NCBI GenBank assembly: GCA_014338405.1
Contig: JTDE01000181.1
Location: 226,172-290,171, forward strand
Direction of reading: 5' to 3'
Length of the DNA: 64,000 nucleotides
From: Paragonimus skrjabini miyazakii
Taxonomy: Eukaryota > Platyhelminthes > Trematoda > Plagiorchiida > Troglotrematidae
Of this stretch, positions 1-14,392 are shown one piece after another. Made by a program: the position numbers and the translations under genes. The stretch's first letter is position 1; each line of letters opens with the position of its first letter. The notes under the pieces were generated by a model. The model was not told the origin of the DNA. It ran no database searches and worked only from the letters and a program-made list of their open reading frames with translations.

Positions 1-3000
1 TTTGTTGCTGACGCATACATTTACATCCTTATTATCCAATTCTTTTCAATTGGATCATGGCAACGGAAATTGTAGTACAGTATAAACTCTCCATTTCGTT
101 ACCGTTCTTTAACCATTAACAAGTGCAGATAAACCACTGGTTTTATTCTTACTTAGCATTATCGGATACCTATGAGTAACGGCGTTACCCACCTCATTTC
201 ATGCTCATACAAGTGGAACTAATGGGGATGCCTACTGAAAATACAATGGTCTATCTCTCTCTCGTCTGCTTGTTCAGTTTGTTTAGATGTAAACAACTTC
301 ACTGGGTCTCAAGTTAACAAATTTTGCACTAAAACTATCCGTTTATCTTCATGATTTTCAATTCTAAATATTGCTTGATATGGAAGTATTCGTATTCAAT
401 GTGGACTGCGAGATGACATACAGGAACAGTTTCCATTCATTGTTATGCTGTCCTATTCAATCGAACCCAACTATCTCATCTTCTCTGAAACAAGTCGTTG
501 TGACAACGGAGAAGGCTGAGCTCGGAGGCTCAAGCACTACAACAATTGGTTGTTGCGTCTGAATTGGTGTGCTGAATGTTACCATCCTAGTCGTTTGTCA
601 CCTTTGTAGCAGTTGTTCGACCCTTACAATGAGTCGCTTATGCTTGTAAGCCTAACACTCTCCTGTGGCATACTGAAAACACGGTTTATCTGTCTTGTGT
701 TACTACCGTTTGTTGTGCAGTCAACTGTGGTTCCGAACTTGATTGACAGCAATAGCACCCGGAGCGGAGGGAGACCGTATGGCCAACGGTATGTGTATCA
801 CTTTGCCCTAACTCGCTCCGGGCTAGATCGAGTGCGACTCGATACACAGAGCCATGTAGACATGTCCATGCTGAGACGTGTGATCGTCAATTTCGCAGTA
901 TCTCAGTTCACCCACCCGAAGTGCTGGTAATCACTCACGGAAAGACAGTAATAGGCAAGCAAATTAAACGGCAGTTGACTTTTCATCACCAAAGCGAATA
1001 GCCCCAGTCCTTCCGGTGATGTTGGATTGGGTGGTCAGGCTAACCGCTGGGGGTTGTAAGCATAGCACTGACCAAAATGAAGCTGGAATCGGTAGCTATG
1101 TGTTAACGTGCAACGCAAGAGAGGACGAACGAGCAAGAGACGGAAGCTAACGATCGTCAAATGATTGACAGATCAGGTCTGGTGGTTTGTCGTCCGGTTT
1201 TCGTTGTTATTCTTTCTCTCCCCTGCTTGTTTGCGATTGCGCTTCCGTGGTTGTATCGGCGACAAGTAGGCCGAAATTGAACAGCTGCAAGGTGAGGTGT
1301 TGGCGTCAGATTTCGAACGGCCCAACGAGAAGTGGCCTCCGGGCGCGTTTGGCGTTCGGGTGGTGGACAGTTGTAAAAAGGGCAAAAAACCAGACTAACA
1401 ACCTCATAGGTTTAGTAGCAATGGTAACAGTGGATGCCGTTGTGCCTGCTCCCATTACCGGTGGTGATGGAAGCTAGGATGGTGATTTTGATGTTAAGGG
1501 TGGGCTGATGGAATCTATCGGAGTTGATGAGTGTTTTTAGTCATTAGTCGATAGATGGTGTCAATCCAATTGCCCTTCCCCATCTGGTGCACGTCTGTCT
1601 TCAGAGGAGATTGCGATAAGAGAGAACTTTGTCGGATGATGGCTGGTCGAAGTGATTCAAATAGACACACATACACACTTATTAATATACACAGGGAGCA
1701 AGCACTAAAAGCAAAGACAGTCACACGGGTTTGTGTGATAGTTTGGATAAAACAAAGTTTGCCAATGGTTGAAAAATCTCTCCCACACCACCTAGGGAGT
1801 GATCGTTGGTGTCCCACGCACGCGCGCCCGTCCTGATGTGAATGCATATGCTCTAATAACGGAAGTCGAATACAGGAAGTGCTTACCACAAGTCTTTTGC
1901 GTGTTTTGCCGGCTAGCCTCCATAGTTCGACATTTCATGACACTGGAGTGCATATGCCCATTCGTGTGCGTATGTATGTTTGTTGAGTGCTAATTGAGTG
2001 ACATTATGAAGTAGCTGCTTCAAGGGTGGCCCGAATATTCGATTCGGTAATGTCAACCGATTGATTGACGCTGTTACGCCCAAAACAACCACTGAGGTGA
2101 GAATGACGACCGCGGGAATCAACTATGGCCTGGACCCTTAACAGGTTCGATAGGCCAGAATGAACCGCGGGAGAAAAACAGGTAAACATGTACTTTAGAC
2201 GTGTGGAATTGTTTGGTCGACATGACGCTGCGAGGTCAAGCAATATACGTGCCTCTGCTAGATTCTTATGTGGACGGCGCAACTGTTTGTGATGACCAAG
2301 TCCAATAACTACACAACCACGTCAACAACGGCAGCCGTTGTGCCAACTGAAAACAACAACTGTATTTGGTGTCCTACATTGTCTTAGTGTATTCGAAACC
2401 AGTTAGCGTTAATGGTGGCAAGAAAGATGAAGTTTGCGGATTCACTTTCTTCAGTGAGCAAGTCGTCGTTAGAGATGAAAGATCAGTTAGGGTTGCAATA
2501 GTTTGTTTAGTTTCACATTCAGCTTAAAATTTTAGCTGACCACTCTTAGAAACAAATAATCGGATTTTGGATGACGACTTCCGTTCTTTTGAAGATCTGT
2601 CCCTTGATCATATTCTAGGTACCGAGTTCCCTGAACAGGTACATGCTGACTAATTTTCATTTTGTCCTGCATCTTAAATTTCAAAAAATAAACAGAGGTA
2701 TCGTTGTGACAGGTCGCAGTAACAATGAGAGGTAACGCATCCGTTTGAAATGGATATTGTCCTGTGATGATATTACTAGGCATGAGATGTTTTCTTCTAG
2801 TCGATAATGCTACCAGATAACGTAATCATCAGTCTTCTACGCTCTACCTGATAAAATGTTCAGTAGGGTTATTATGGTTTAGTTGGACATCAGGAGAGAT
2901 TTGCCAGAATAGAAAATATTAAAGAGTTACTAACCAAAAGCTGACAGATAGAGAAAGAATGGGGATGGCGATCAACTGGACCGATGATTAATTCCCAAAA

Positions 3001-5099
3001 GAAGAAAGCAGTTGCGTCTGCGTGATTGCGTCACTCTCACCAACTCTTTCCCTCGTATTCCCTTCCGGTTAGATAACTGAGTGAACCGTTTGTGTGTATC
3101 CTGAAAGACCAACAATCGGATGTGTGTTCATGCGTGTAAGTCCTTGAGCTCGTTAGACACGGACGAACAAGTAGTAGTCATTGGGCGCGCGTGAGCTCTT
3201 TTCTTTCTTCCAACAAGTTGAAAGTAAGGTCATGTTGATGGGTCGGGTAATGTGGGCAGAAGGATACTATCGCAACATTCGAGTAGGCATGTTGGAGTTG
3301 AAACATATGCGATAGTCTTTGTTCATGCACTGCTGGACCACTTTCTTGACTAATTGGTCTGACGAACAGTCCTTGAAATGGACGAGATGTCTACCTGCCC
3401 TAGGCGAACTAACAACTACAGTTCATTGCCCAGCTAGTGGTTGTGGATCTCGGTGTTAAATTCTGTCTGAGTTTATCAACAAGCATTTTAAGCAGCGTCC
3501 TTTGTGACCGTTATCGTTTCAATATGCAACATAAACCCGTCTTGATTTTACGCCGAACCAGTGCAGTCATTGCCGAAGCAGATGCAATGTTGCCGTGGAC
3601 CATGTCTACTGTCTTATATTTATCAATTAATAAACCGAAATGTTTATTCTCATTGACAATTCTGATGTAACAATAACCAAATAAAACTTTCTCATATTAC
3701 AGGACTATAGAAATAAAAATAATTAAATAGGACCAACAGGGGTCTTAGATCACAACAAGCATTTTAGTGATTTGAGCATATAAACCTTTCCTTGGATGTG
3801 CGGGAAATATTTCATCTGTCATAATAGCTTCCGTAACAAATTTGCAGCACAATCTTGCTAAAAAATTGTTCTTACGAAAGTAGACGTAGAAGTTGAAGTT
3901 GTAAATATGTTCGGCGAGTTATGAGTAATCATCTTAGTGACGGCCCACTAGGAATCTATGAAATCGGTGGTACGCCTAATTATCACATCAAACAAACAAG
4001 ATACACTTGCGCAATGCGTACAGATGGATAGAAATTCATTAGACCACGTCCTGAAAAACACCGTGTGACTGAGTTGAAGACCTTTGTTTTGATAGTGCTG
4101 GAAGGGTTGTTATAATCAATGTTTGATTTTTCACACAGTGGCCTCCGGTAAGTAATGTTTAATCCAGACGATCAGCAAAGATTTTACAGAACATTGGTAA
4201 CTGTTGCAGCCATTAGGATCAGTGAAAATTATTGTGAAGCTAGCAGTTGTGTAGACCAGGATGAAAATATTTTTGCACAAATTGGTGGACTTTTTGCACT
4301 GTCACAGGACCCATCCATGTGCAAGCGTCGTATGGTTAGGGACTGCTGCTTATTACAATATTTGCAACTGCGGTTGGACAATCAGATTCATCGTAAACAC
4401 TTATCACAGATTGAATCTAGTCTCTGTTTCCGAACAAGATTGTTCTTACGATCTGTCCATATCGAAAACCAAGCATGTGACAAAACTGGCTGGTCTCATC
4501 GACTGGGTGAAACATGGGAGAAAGGCCACTGCTCTGGAGCTTTATAAATTACAGCTGGTTTCCAGACAGAACGCTGACTTACGGTTTGACCGCTAGAAAA
4601 CATTTACTTCAGGGGTGCTACGTACTTCTTTACCGATGCAAAGAAACTGCTCAGCTGGCTGACATTCGGTTGATTAGACAAGACTGTTTATTAAGCATTA
4701 GTAAGCATGCTGACAATGGTGTTCGATTTTTAAAGCTCGTGTTCTACGCATTTAAAATAATCCAGTCGATCCAGTCAGGTTTTGAGGCGAAAAAACGTTG
4801 CAAAATAACAGACGCCCATTTTTCTGGGCATTTAATTTAAATAGACCTCCGACATGCGGTTGAACATTAGGCGCTTGCGATGTTCATGCGTGGGTGTCGA
4901 ATTCCTGTACGTATCACTGTGTGAAATAATTATTCACAAACATTCCCACAGGCCGCTGCAGAACGTTTTACAAAAGATCCCAATTCAGCCTCTAGTGAAC
5001 TGGTTGCCAGTGCCGACTGTATAATTAAAACGATTGGGTTTGGTGGATACTCTCAGTTTGTTTGAGTTATCGTGGCGACTTTTCACGGTCTTCTCACAA
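1..5099. other. No identifiable gene
   Basis: Only short, overlapping chance frames. Three successive plus-strand frames at 4155-4840 (up to 130 codons) overlap in different phases, which could reflect a decayed coding region, but no family is recognisable. Confidence 0.6.
2325..2341. repeat. Perfect 8-bp inverted repeat with 1-nt centre
   Basis: acaacggc, a, gccgttgt. It is isolated, with no context to assign a role. Confidence 0.8.
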
Positions 5100-5260
5100 A
5101 CTAGCCGGTGGCTGAGCTGGCAGCACATTTACCGCTTGTGGGCATGTTGTCTGTGCGCTGGTTTGAATCTAGCCGAAGTCCAGAACTTAACAAATGGTAT
5201 TTTCTAAATTAACAAAACCCCTGAACTTGACCTTATTTGATGCGCTGCTCACATGTCACT
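5100..5260 (+). mobile_element. tRNA-like SINE, family B
   Basis: An A-box-like ggtggctgagctggc (5106-5120) and a B-box-like ggtttgaatctagcc about 50 bases later sit at tRNA-like spacing, followed by gaagtccagaacttaac. It does not fold as a complete tRNA gene by eye. The B box plus gaagtcca tail recurs at 46708, and a weaker relative lies at 60908. Confidence 0.5.
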
Positions 5261-8200
5261 TGAACAGCTCGATCAAATATTCCGCTTGTCAGAAACCAGT
5301 TTAATCCTAGCAGAGCTGGTACCAGCAAGCACGTAGCCACTACATGAAAGGACTTGTGATAAGGTAACTATGTTTACTTGAGTTACTGTCCGAGAAGTGA
5401 GAAATGGTGGCATACCCCATACTGATTAATAGATATTTCACTGAATCTCTCAACGAAATCGCTCCTTCATCGATGGACGCAAAAGCAGCAGGTAAACGCT
5501 GTGCATATTGAGCAACCTTAAGGAGTTCTATCCTCGTCAACAAGACCACCTATCAATTAATCTCGACAACCAAACATATACTGTGCCCCATTGCAGCGAC
5601 TGTTGGTCACAGCGTAAATCAATACCTCAGCGCCCATCAAGATGGATAAGTCAGTTTCTACCCTTCTTCTTAGCGACCAACTCAAGTGTGGTTTACAGAA
5701 TGACCACCAGGAAAGAAATAAAAGGGGAAGTTGCCCGCTGTAATCAAAAAATACACACTAACGTGAATGAAAACAGACTCAAAATCAATTAAGTATATAG
5801 GTGGTTAGCTGAGAAAAAGTTTGCAAGCGGTTGACAAAATATGGCTCGTGACCGATAATTCACGTTATAGTCATTTAAGCTCAACTGTATGCAGTATAGA
5901 TCTATTTACTTGCCTCGATTAGATCACATAATCAGAAGTCCCATCCGTCGAAGTTGAACGAAATATTGCTTATCATACGTATGGAGCGAAGCTGTTGACA
6001 ACGGGTGAACAATGTGGTATAAAGTGCTATTTATGTATGGACAAAATGAGCAAACTTGATACAGAGTGCATTGTGTTCTCTCATGTTTGCTGGCTTTATA
6101 ACCACCCGTCAGAGTGAATACAACAATTTGATATTGTTAGGGGCGTCTGAATGAACAGCGTCCAAGTGGTATTTGGTGAATACCGATCACTCATTCGGTC
6201 GACATTTATCGCTCGTCACATTTCGTTCACCCGTCTTCGAAAGCACCGGTGCCTCCTTAATTGGAGTGAATGTTCTTGTAATAAATCCTTCCAGATAAGA
6301 CAACTGATGGTGCAACCAGTGATGAATACATGATTTCTGCAAATGTATCTGATAATAGCTCTTACATAAGTCTAGCCACCAACACCATGCACGAACGTAT
6401 CATCCACTCAGCTTCTTGAAGCAAAATAGTGTCTATCCAGTTTGCCTTCTATGCTGTTATTGATCGTCACATTTTTTGTGTCTGTTGCTCAGTATACCAA
6501 GTTGTTTGAGGTTTTGTTGAGTGTGGTGAACAGACAAAGGTCATGTGGATAGGCGAATGAGAAATGTTGATAGAATGATTGATCGGTATTCAACAATGTT
6601 TACGCGAACACTGTTACCCAGACACTCAAGGCAACAGCAAATACAATTTCGCACAGCTCCAACTCTGAGTGATGGCAATGTACTCTACATAGTATAACAT
6701 ATTACACTTATGATATATGCCTGTAATACTTCGTCTATTTATTCTACTTATTATCAATCGGATGCCTTGAGTAAACAGATACCTCGATTCAAAAAGTATG
6801 GTAGAATAAGTAGTTTGTGTTTACTGCTCAAAACTTACCAGAAGCACCTGGCCGGTTTATTTGTAATTGGCACTAATCAGATAGGTGTATTCGGCGAACT
6901 TCTACCGTACACCCTCCAATCAGAATGACAGATGCTGGAGGTTGTAGTTAATAACTTGTCTGCTTGATAGTTGTGCCGTTTATTTCATATTTAATTGAGT
7001 TCGTATCGATAACTTTTAGTATCTGCCTTTCTTCTAGCGGGATGTGGTATTAAAGTTCATCGGGTACACATACCTGATGAGCGGCAACAACCACGAGACC
7101 AGCCTGTATTGTCGGTAACTTTTGAACAGTAAACACATTACTTGTCGTATCATACTTTATGAAATTGTACTACCATCCAGGAGCTTTATGCAGACGGAGT
7201 TACTGCACAGTTCTAGTTAGTGCTGTGAACAACAGCACCGATCTACGGACTCCAGTGAGCTTGAGATAAACGGCATAACTAACTCCCGACGGATGTCTGA
7301 TTCTTAGACCTGTGAGAGATAAATAGTAAGCGAATATTGCCAAGCCAATAGATGTTCTAATACGTACTGGTGTTAACGCGGCTTTTGTCGTCCCTATAGC
7401 TTGAATTAGGTGGATTGTCTAGAGTGGCTATATATAAGCAAACATGGTGCATATCCGTCAGTCCTGGGAAGTAGTCCATCAGTTTTGCTCCGCGTCGCGC
7501 CAATTACTAGTGGTGAACTTGGGATTAAGCGGTATTCAAAACAGATTGATATTCTGCCCATTTTTGTGTGCAGGAGGCGATATATTCTACTTGTAATGTT
7601 TTGTAGATTTTCTTAGCGACCAAAGCACTTGTAACTAAGTTGACAGATGTGCTTGTCGAAGTTGTCACATAGGATAGCAGTGTATTCTTCTCTCTTGTTG
7701 ACATCACCGTCGACCAGGAGTTCCATATTCGTTTCTTCAGTTATCGCTAGCATACAACAGCAGTTATACCCTTGCCGCTTGTATCTTTAGCCCCTCTAGA
7801 CTAACTAAACCAGTGCATGCTGTAAGAAGCCATGCGATGAAATTTCTTGCGATTCCATAACACTGCGTTAAATCAAAGTGTGCACATAGTACGCCCTTTT
7901 CAAACATATACCAACAACCTTTACCATTATTCCTAGTAACTTTTAAGGCACCATTCTGCCACTGAATGACACAGAAGATACTATCCTCATTTGATTAATG
8001 GGAGGGCTAGGTAATAACAGTCTTTATTGTAAATACTTACACTACTAAGAATTTTTAACTTCATCATGGACAGACTGTGCTGTTTAGTCAGTAATGACTG
8101 ACAGCGTATCGTAATGGGAGATAATATCAACGAAGCTAGCTTTTGGCCACATCTGGTTATCAGTCGATGTGGGTGTTCAGTCACACAACTGGTCAGTGAA

Positions 8201-11200
8201 CTTTTCACATTTCGTGTCTAACGAAACATTGTCGACATTTATCATTGAGGTCTTGAAATTCAGTTCAAGTAATAACGCCCCAACCCGTTTTGGGGTTGAT
8301 TTAACGGAGGAGGGATTTTGCATATATTTACCTGGATAAACCAGACATTTCATCAAAGATTGTGGATCACAAAGTGATCGCTGGAGATCTCTGGTGAAGT
8401 AAGTCCTGATATTGAAGCATTTCGGAATAAACATGTGGTTGCTTGAACCATACCGACAAATATAAGCTAAATTGTTCATATACACATTTTGCAGGAAATT
8501 TTTACCTACGAATGTGCGAACCCTTGTTCAAGAAGTGAACCCCTGTATAAAAAAAGGTACCAAAATAAATCTTAATGTGTCCGTGCACAGTGCAATGGCT
8601 AGTATGACCAAAATCAACGTGATACGATTGTGAATCGGTTCATTCCCACTGAACAAACAGGATTGATGAAGGTGAAAGCAAGGAGTGTCTATTCACTTCA
8701 TATCACAGACACTGAACACCCGCCAGAATGGCATAATAATAGGGTAGTAGTATAAAGATACCTGGGTTTCCAAAGGCTTAACTGTCACCTTAAATGGAAG
8801 AAGTTTAAGTGCAGGGGGGGTGTAATCTAAAGCGCCTTACTGAATCAGCCTGTATATATCAAAATTAGTATCGGGTTACAACAGAAGTCAACAGTTGATA
8901 TCATCCATATTTTGGGTATGCAAAAAATAGCACCAAGTAGTTGGCAATACATTTGCTAGAACACAACGGAACATAAATACGGAAGACTTTGACTATGTTT
9001 AGTGATTTAGTCCTTCTAAGTGTCCTCTTTAAATCGCACCCTCTGAGCTGGGTGTTTGGCGATTTGCGACTGGAAAAAATAGCTTTGGACAAACAGCCAG
9101 GAACGTTTTTGAGCTGGTTACATTATAATCTATTGAAGAAAATATTTGTCACATGAACCATGATGGAGAGTGTTCAGGTTACAAGCTAGTTTTGAGCAGT
9201 ATCAAAAAACGTCGACGGATTTGGGATGAGTTTTCAGTAGGTAAAGTCGTCGCGTCAACAGCCTGCGTAAACATTACGCTTCAGCTGTAGACAAGGGAAC
9301 ACTGAATGACAAATCATACAATCACTGATTACGTCCACATCAATATGATCTGTCAAGCCGGATCCCAACAGAGTATCATATTTCTATCGGTGAGTGATTA
9401 TCTTATATTTACTCAAAGGAAACAGTTACCAGGGCGTAACTTTGTTAGAGGAACAAATAAAGACCGTAATCGATGACCATGTTTACTGAACAAGACCGTC
9501 GCCTTGTGTCATAGTTACTAGGCCGATGTGAACGGAGGCCATCAGACAGTTGTGTTTATGCCATTGAGGTTAAAGGACGATTATGTTACATTTCTGTTAG
9601 CTGTGACCACGGGCAAATTGTGGAGTCTTACCACCATATGATATATATACGTTGAAGATTAACCTTACTTTCTAACCGGTAGACGCCCCAAATTGCGCTG
9701 TCATTACGAATTAAAGCAACAGACCGTAAGTGGCGACCTTAGTATAGAAGTGTCGTCAAATAGTGAGGTGTACAACGAAGGCAGAACGTCACCACAACTA
9801 GTGAACGGTGTTTTTCATGATTACCTTGGAGTCAGAGAGCATAATCCCACAGAACAAACTCTGAAGCACAAGCACAACTGTCTAATCTTGAACGGCTAAA
9901 TGATCTCGTTAACAAGAAGCATCATCCTGGAAGGTACTAATAGGTATTGTTGAGGAATAATCTTCACTGAAAGTCCGAGAGTTAACACTAGCTTATAACG
10001 GGAGAAATCGTGACAGCGTATCACACTTAAACTTTGTGCGCCATCAATTTTCTCGTAATGTTCCCTGGTTGGCTTAGTTGGCTGGACCGATCAGGCTTGG
10101 GCGACACTAACTTCCTTTACAAGCCAATGCAACAGTTGATCAACCCTAATACACAGAGCAGACCAGCTATTCCCCGATTTGGTTGTAAACGAAAGTGTAC
10201 ACAGTTCCTTTGGTACATTTTCGGTCACACAGGTCACCTACAAACCTCAGTCATTTATGTAATACTTGTTAGAAATTACGTTACAAAATGCTTACTGGAT
10301 GTTTAAACGTTTTCGTAGATCATACTGTACTTTCTTCTATGTTGTTAATAACCTGATAGCACTTGCATAGCTATTCGTATTGTTAATTACACCGATCAAA
10401 TCCTATCCGACTGACAATCATTGATCCACATTACTTGTTGGATAGACACAGGCCCAATAACGACTTGGTGATGAGCCTTAGCTTTATAATCGACATACAC
10501 TCTAATCTAATGGACAAGGTGTTAGTGTTACACAACGTAAGTTGACTTCTGAGTTGGGCCAAATAGCTTATTGACTTGCTCTAGCCATGTTCAGACTCGG
10601 GCTGACAGTCCACTGAACTGTCATATATATATACATCTCATAAGATCCTATACGGGCTAAGTTACGACAATCTTGTGCTCTCCGGCTTGATATCCCGCAC
10701 ATATAAACCTTTGATTGAAATGAATTATTCGTTTTCCCGTAATGTAGCGGCAAATATATTGCAGTGTAGTCATCGTTCTCAAGTCAGTTTAGGCTGTGCG
10801 ATTCCCGAAAATTACGTTTGTAGCCGGTGCAAATCATAGTTAGGTTCTTTAAAAGCTACTCCCTCAAAAGATCATACATCAATGAAAAGTAAGTGGAGAG
10901 CAGACGGAGATGGTTCTGAGCGAAGAGGACACTGTTGATGAAACTACTAGATATGAATCAAGTGTGGTGTACGCAGAGATTGTGGGCAGTTTTGATATTG
11001 GATACAGTAATCTCTTTTCAACGGGAACTGCTTTCTGGGTGCACACACTCATTCCTTAGATGGTTTCATTTTGATTCTTAAAGGAGGAAGTTAATTCATC
11101 CGTTTGATCGAGATTTATTCTGTCCAGCCTTAATGGATACTTCCATTTAATTTAAGAAATTAAATTTAAAGAAAAATTAGCAATTAATGTCCAAGTATCT

Positions 11201-14039
11201 GCAACCTAGGCTCAAAAGCAGCTTTGATTATATCACAACAAACAGCGTTCTTTGTAGATGGTTTATGTGTGTCTTGTCCTGCTGTTGGGAATTAGTCAGG
11301 TTTAGATTTCCCGGTCATCGTCTTATCGTTCCAAGTCCTTTCGGCTACCATGGGTTCATTATAATACTGTAACATTCTTTTCGTAGTGTCCGCTATCCAT
11401 TTGGTAAATATCTGTTATGAATTAATCGCAACTTAAAGTTTGAATGATACAGACTATCCACTCATCCTGTATTCCTATGAACGTTATTTATATCTACAGC
11501 CGGGTTTTCGCAAGGTAACCGATGCTAACAGACATGGTTTCTTTGGCATCTGAATGCACATTAAATATGGTCGGTTTTCGTGCACAATCGTCGTTTATCA
11601 AAATCCATAAACTTGTGCTGTCCATGACGATGCAAAAATACGTGGTGGCAGTTTGAACACTACTCCTATCTCCAGAATTGAGCAGTTCATATCCTTACTA
11701 AAAACCATTCAATCGTAACACCAAAAATGCTCCTAGTACAGCAGCTGTAGCTGCCCATCAAATCAGTATGGCTTAAACCCGTTGCCCCTAACCAAATGGT
11801 AACCCAATTTTATGAGCATCTCCGGATTAATCATGATAGCATATACTCATAACATTCAGGTTCACCATGACATTAGGAACTTGAAGCAAATGCTGTCCTT
11901 ACACGAAAAATGCACGAAGACTTGGCTCAAAAGCATACGTAAAATTCAAAAATCAGTCTTGAAATCAAAAACTGTGAGCTTTTCTGACTTATGGAGAAAA
12001 ACTGTTCCATTGAATCTGTTTCTGTTATCTCTAAAGTCTCCTAGTACATATAAAATATAAGTCAATTTCCCGGATAGTTCTAGTTCGTTGTCCAATCTCA
12101 GGAAGCCCTTCGAAGTTTTTCACTGGCTTCCGTGTGATTCAAAATGATAATAAAATCTGCTTGTTTCACCAATTCGCAGAAGTTTTAACAGACTGAAAAC
12201 GTTGGAACAGGAATCCATAGCGATTAAAACAAGGTTTAGAAGGATAGGCAAACAGACGTGCCTAAAGAATTGAAAGGTAGGCCGCCGGAAAAGAACAACA
12301 ACAAGAAGTACACGCCGACGGTAGAAATGAGGGTAGGCTAGTCTAGTGCCGTTTTATTAGGTGGGGTGTTTCTAAAGAAGGGACTCGCGAACCTTACGTA
12401 GGCTAAGGGTGTTCTGTCTTCGCCATATGACCGAAATGGAGATTGTACTATTTCTCTGAGAGATATATGCAGAAAGAATGTATCCCTTTATTAGTGCAGT
12501 CATTGTATCTGGTTCCATTGTATGTCATTTCCAAATTTTGCTGAACTGAAGGTTGGGTTTTGCACAATGTACGGCGAGCTTTCAGAATCTCAAGTGCCTT
12601 CCAAAAATGCTAAAGTTTAAGCCCTCATAAAACGCCGTTTAGACACAGCGCTCAAACACATAACGCCGCTCGACTGGTCTACTTGAAGGGAACTACCTGT
12701 GTTCCAACTACACCTAGAAAGGACATGGTGCCTATTTTTGTCTAATCGAACATTGTATGCACGTTTTGTTGTGTCTGTGGAGGCAGATGCATCGGAAGAA
12801 CCAGGAGGCACCTCGGTACACGCATTAACGAACACATACCGAAATAGCTTTTGAATTAGGGGATCGGTTGTACCGTCAGTGCTATCACAAAACACCTTCC
12901 GCAGACCAGGCACTCAGTGGACCCAAGGGCCACCTTTAGAGTGTTCTTTAGACCCAAACTAAAGCAAGCTCTCAATATTGCGGAAGCTATCTCAATACAT
13001 AAGCTGAATCCCACCGTGTGCGTTCAGAAACAGTTGGTGACTAGCCTTGAGCTATGTTGGTAAAAATGAAACTGGTACTCTTTGATTCCATTTTACGTTC
13101 GTATTTTTTCCAAACTCAAACTTTTTAGACCGATGTATTTTCATACAATCTAACAACTACTGAACCATCCCTATCCATCCTAAATCCATATTGCGTTGTC
13201 TTTTTAATCAGTGTAAATTGATGTACATCCTTCTAATTCTGTTTGATCCGTATGGATTTTCTAGCCAAACCTCACCACTTCCATTCAATCTGTATGGATT
13301 TTAGCCATCTCTCTCTTTGGACTCATATTACTCTTTTAACCCACAGCGATTCTATTTCATTTGCTTGTTAATGAGTACGCTTCAGTTGCATTTTGCTGCT
13401 TCCGCTTTGGTCACCTGACTGGTTGTCTGAAACATGACTAGATCGATTTCGCCTAGTTGCTTGCCCTCCCACTATATAATGTATGTGGTAATTCGCAAAA
13501 GTATCTGATGGGATGCGAACGAAATGTCAATGCGCAAAATATCTTACATGCTACTACTGGCCTCTTTCAAACCGAAGAAAGAGTTAGTTAATATGATGCA
13601 ACTTTCCTGTCTTCTTGAAAAGTTGAGTTATGAGATAATATACGAAGGTCTGCAACCGTTGTAAAAGAACTAGTAGGAGCCCTGGTGAAAGGTAACAAGT
13701 CAAGCTCTCGCGTGTTATTTTCCGGTTCATTTATAATCGTTTCTCTTCACCGTTTGTGGGAGGTAGCCATCACCTGAACATAAAAGTTGGTTGTGGTGTC
13801 TTCACAAGATATCTCCGCCACATGCAACCCGCGCATATGCCCGCACGTTCAAGAATGTCCCATTATTGTATGATGATGGTCCACAACAATAATCTGTATA
13901 CCTCTGAGTATAGCCAGGTGAATTATTTTGATGAATCTGAAAATGCGCATAAACAGTCGTTAGCAAAGTGGGCAAAATTGACTAGTAAATGTGGATTGTT
14001 TATAGTGGTGGTCAAGCAGCAACGTGGCCACAAAATATG
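5261..14039. other. No identifiable gene
   Basis: AT-rich sequence without a frame longer than about 100 codons and without recognised domains. A minus-strand frame at 12617-12913 (98 codons) is Ser/Arg-rich and unassigned. Two similar segments with tatggatttt near 13246 and 13291 form a small local duplication. Confidence 0.6.
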
Positions 14040-14319
14040 AAGACCTTGGCTGCTCCACTGAGCAAAGTGGGTAGGTGTCGCCTGCCTGGATGGGGTCCTC
14101 GTGATCGCTCAAACCGCTGGTTAGAGACGCTATCCGAGATGGCGATGTGTCGCAGTCAATGGCGGACCTGTATCCATATCATTTCTAATTCTTCCTGTTA
14201 GTATTCTCTCATTAATTTTCAGCCTCCTCAGTAACGTTTTCTTCTAGGATATTCTACGTCACTGATGAGGTGAACGGCGACCCGAGCCACAGTACCTTTT
14301 GGTCAGGCTCATGGCTGTT

Positions 14320-14391
<72 letters not shown>

Positions 14392-14392
14392 T
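14040..14392 (+). mobile_element. 3' end of an RTE-like non-LTR retrotransposon with an ATG-repeat tail
   Basis: A frame ending at 14201 has GWGPRDRSNRWLETLSEMA and SQWRTC, which I recognise from memory as the C-terminal segment of trematode non-LTR retrotransposon proteins. A short AT-rich 3' region and then (ATG)24 at 14320-14391 follow. Ending in a simple tandem repeat is typical of RTE elements. Nothing of the reverse transcriptase proper is visible upstream, so this would be a 5'-truncated copy, the usual outcome of incomplete reverse transcription. Confidence 0.5.
14320..14391. repeat. (ATG)24 trinucleotide microsatellite
   Basis: 24 uninterrupted ATG units. On the minus strand this gives a poly-His frame, which is an artefact of the repeat. 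Confidence 0.97.

Noticed and set aside
4155..4840. Three overlapping plus-strand frames
   Set aside because: They lie in different phases, with no recognisable domain; at best a decayed region.
5100..5180. tRNA gene (also considered at 46700 and 60862)
   Set aside because: A- and B-box-like elements are present, but the cloverleaf stems do not pair and the segments share a non-tRNA tail, so they are SINE heads.
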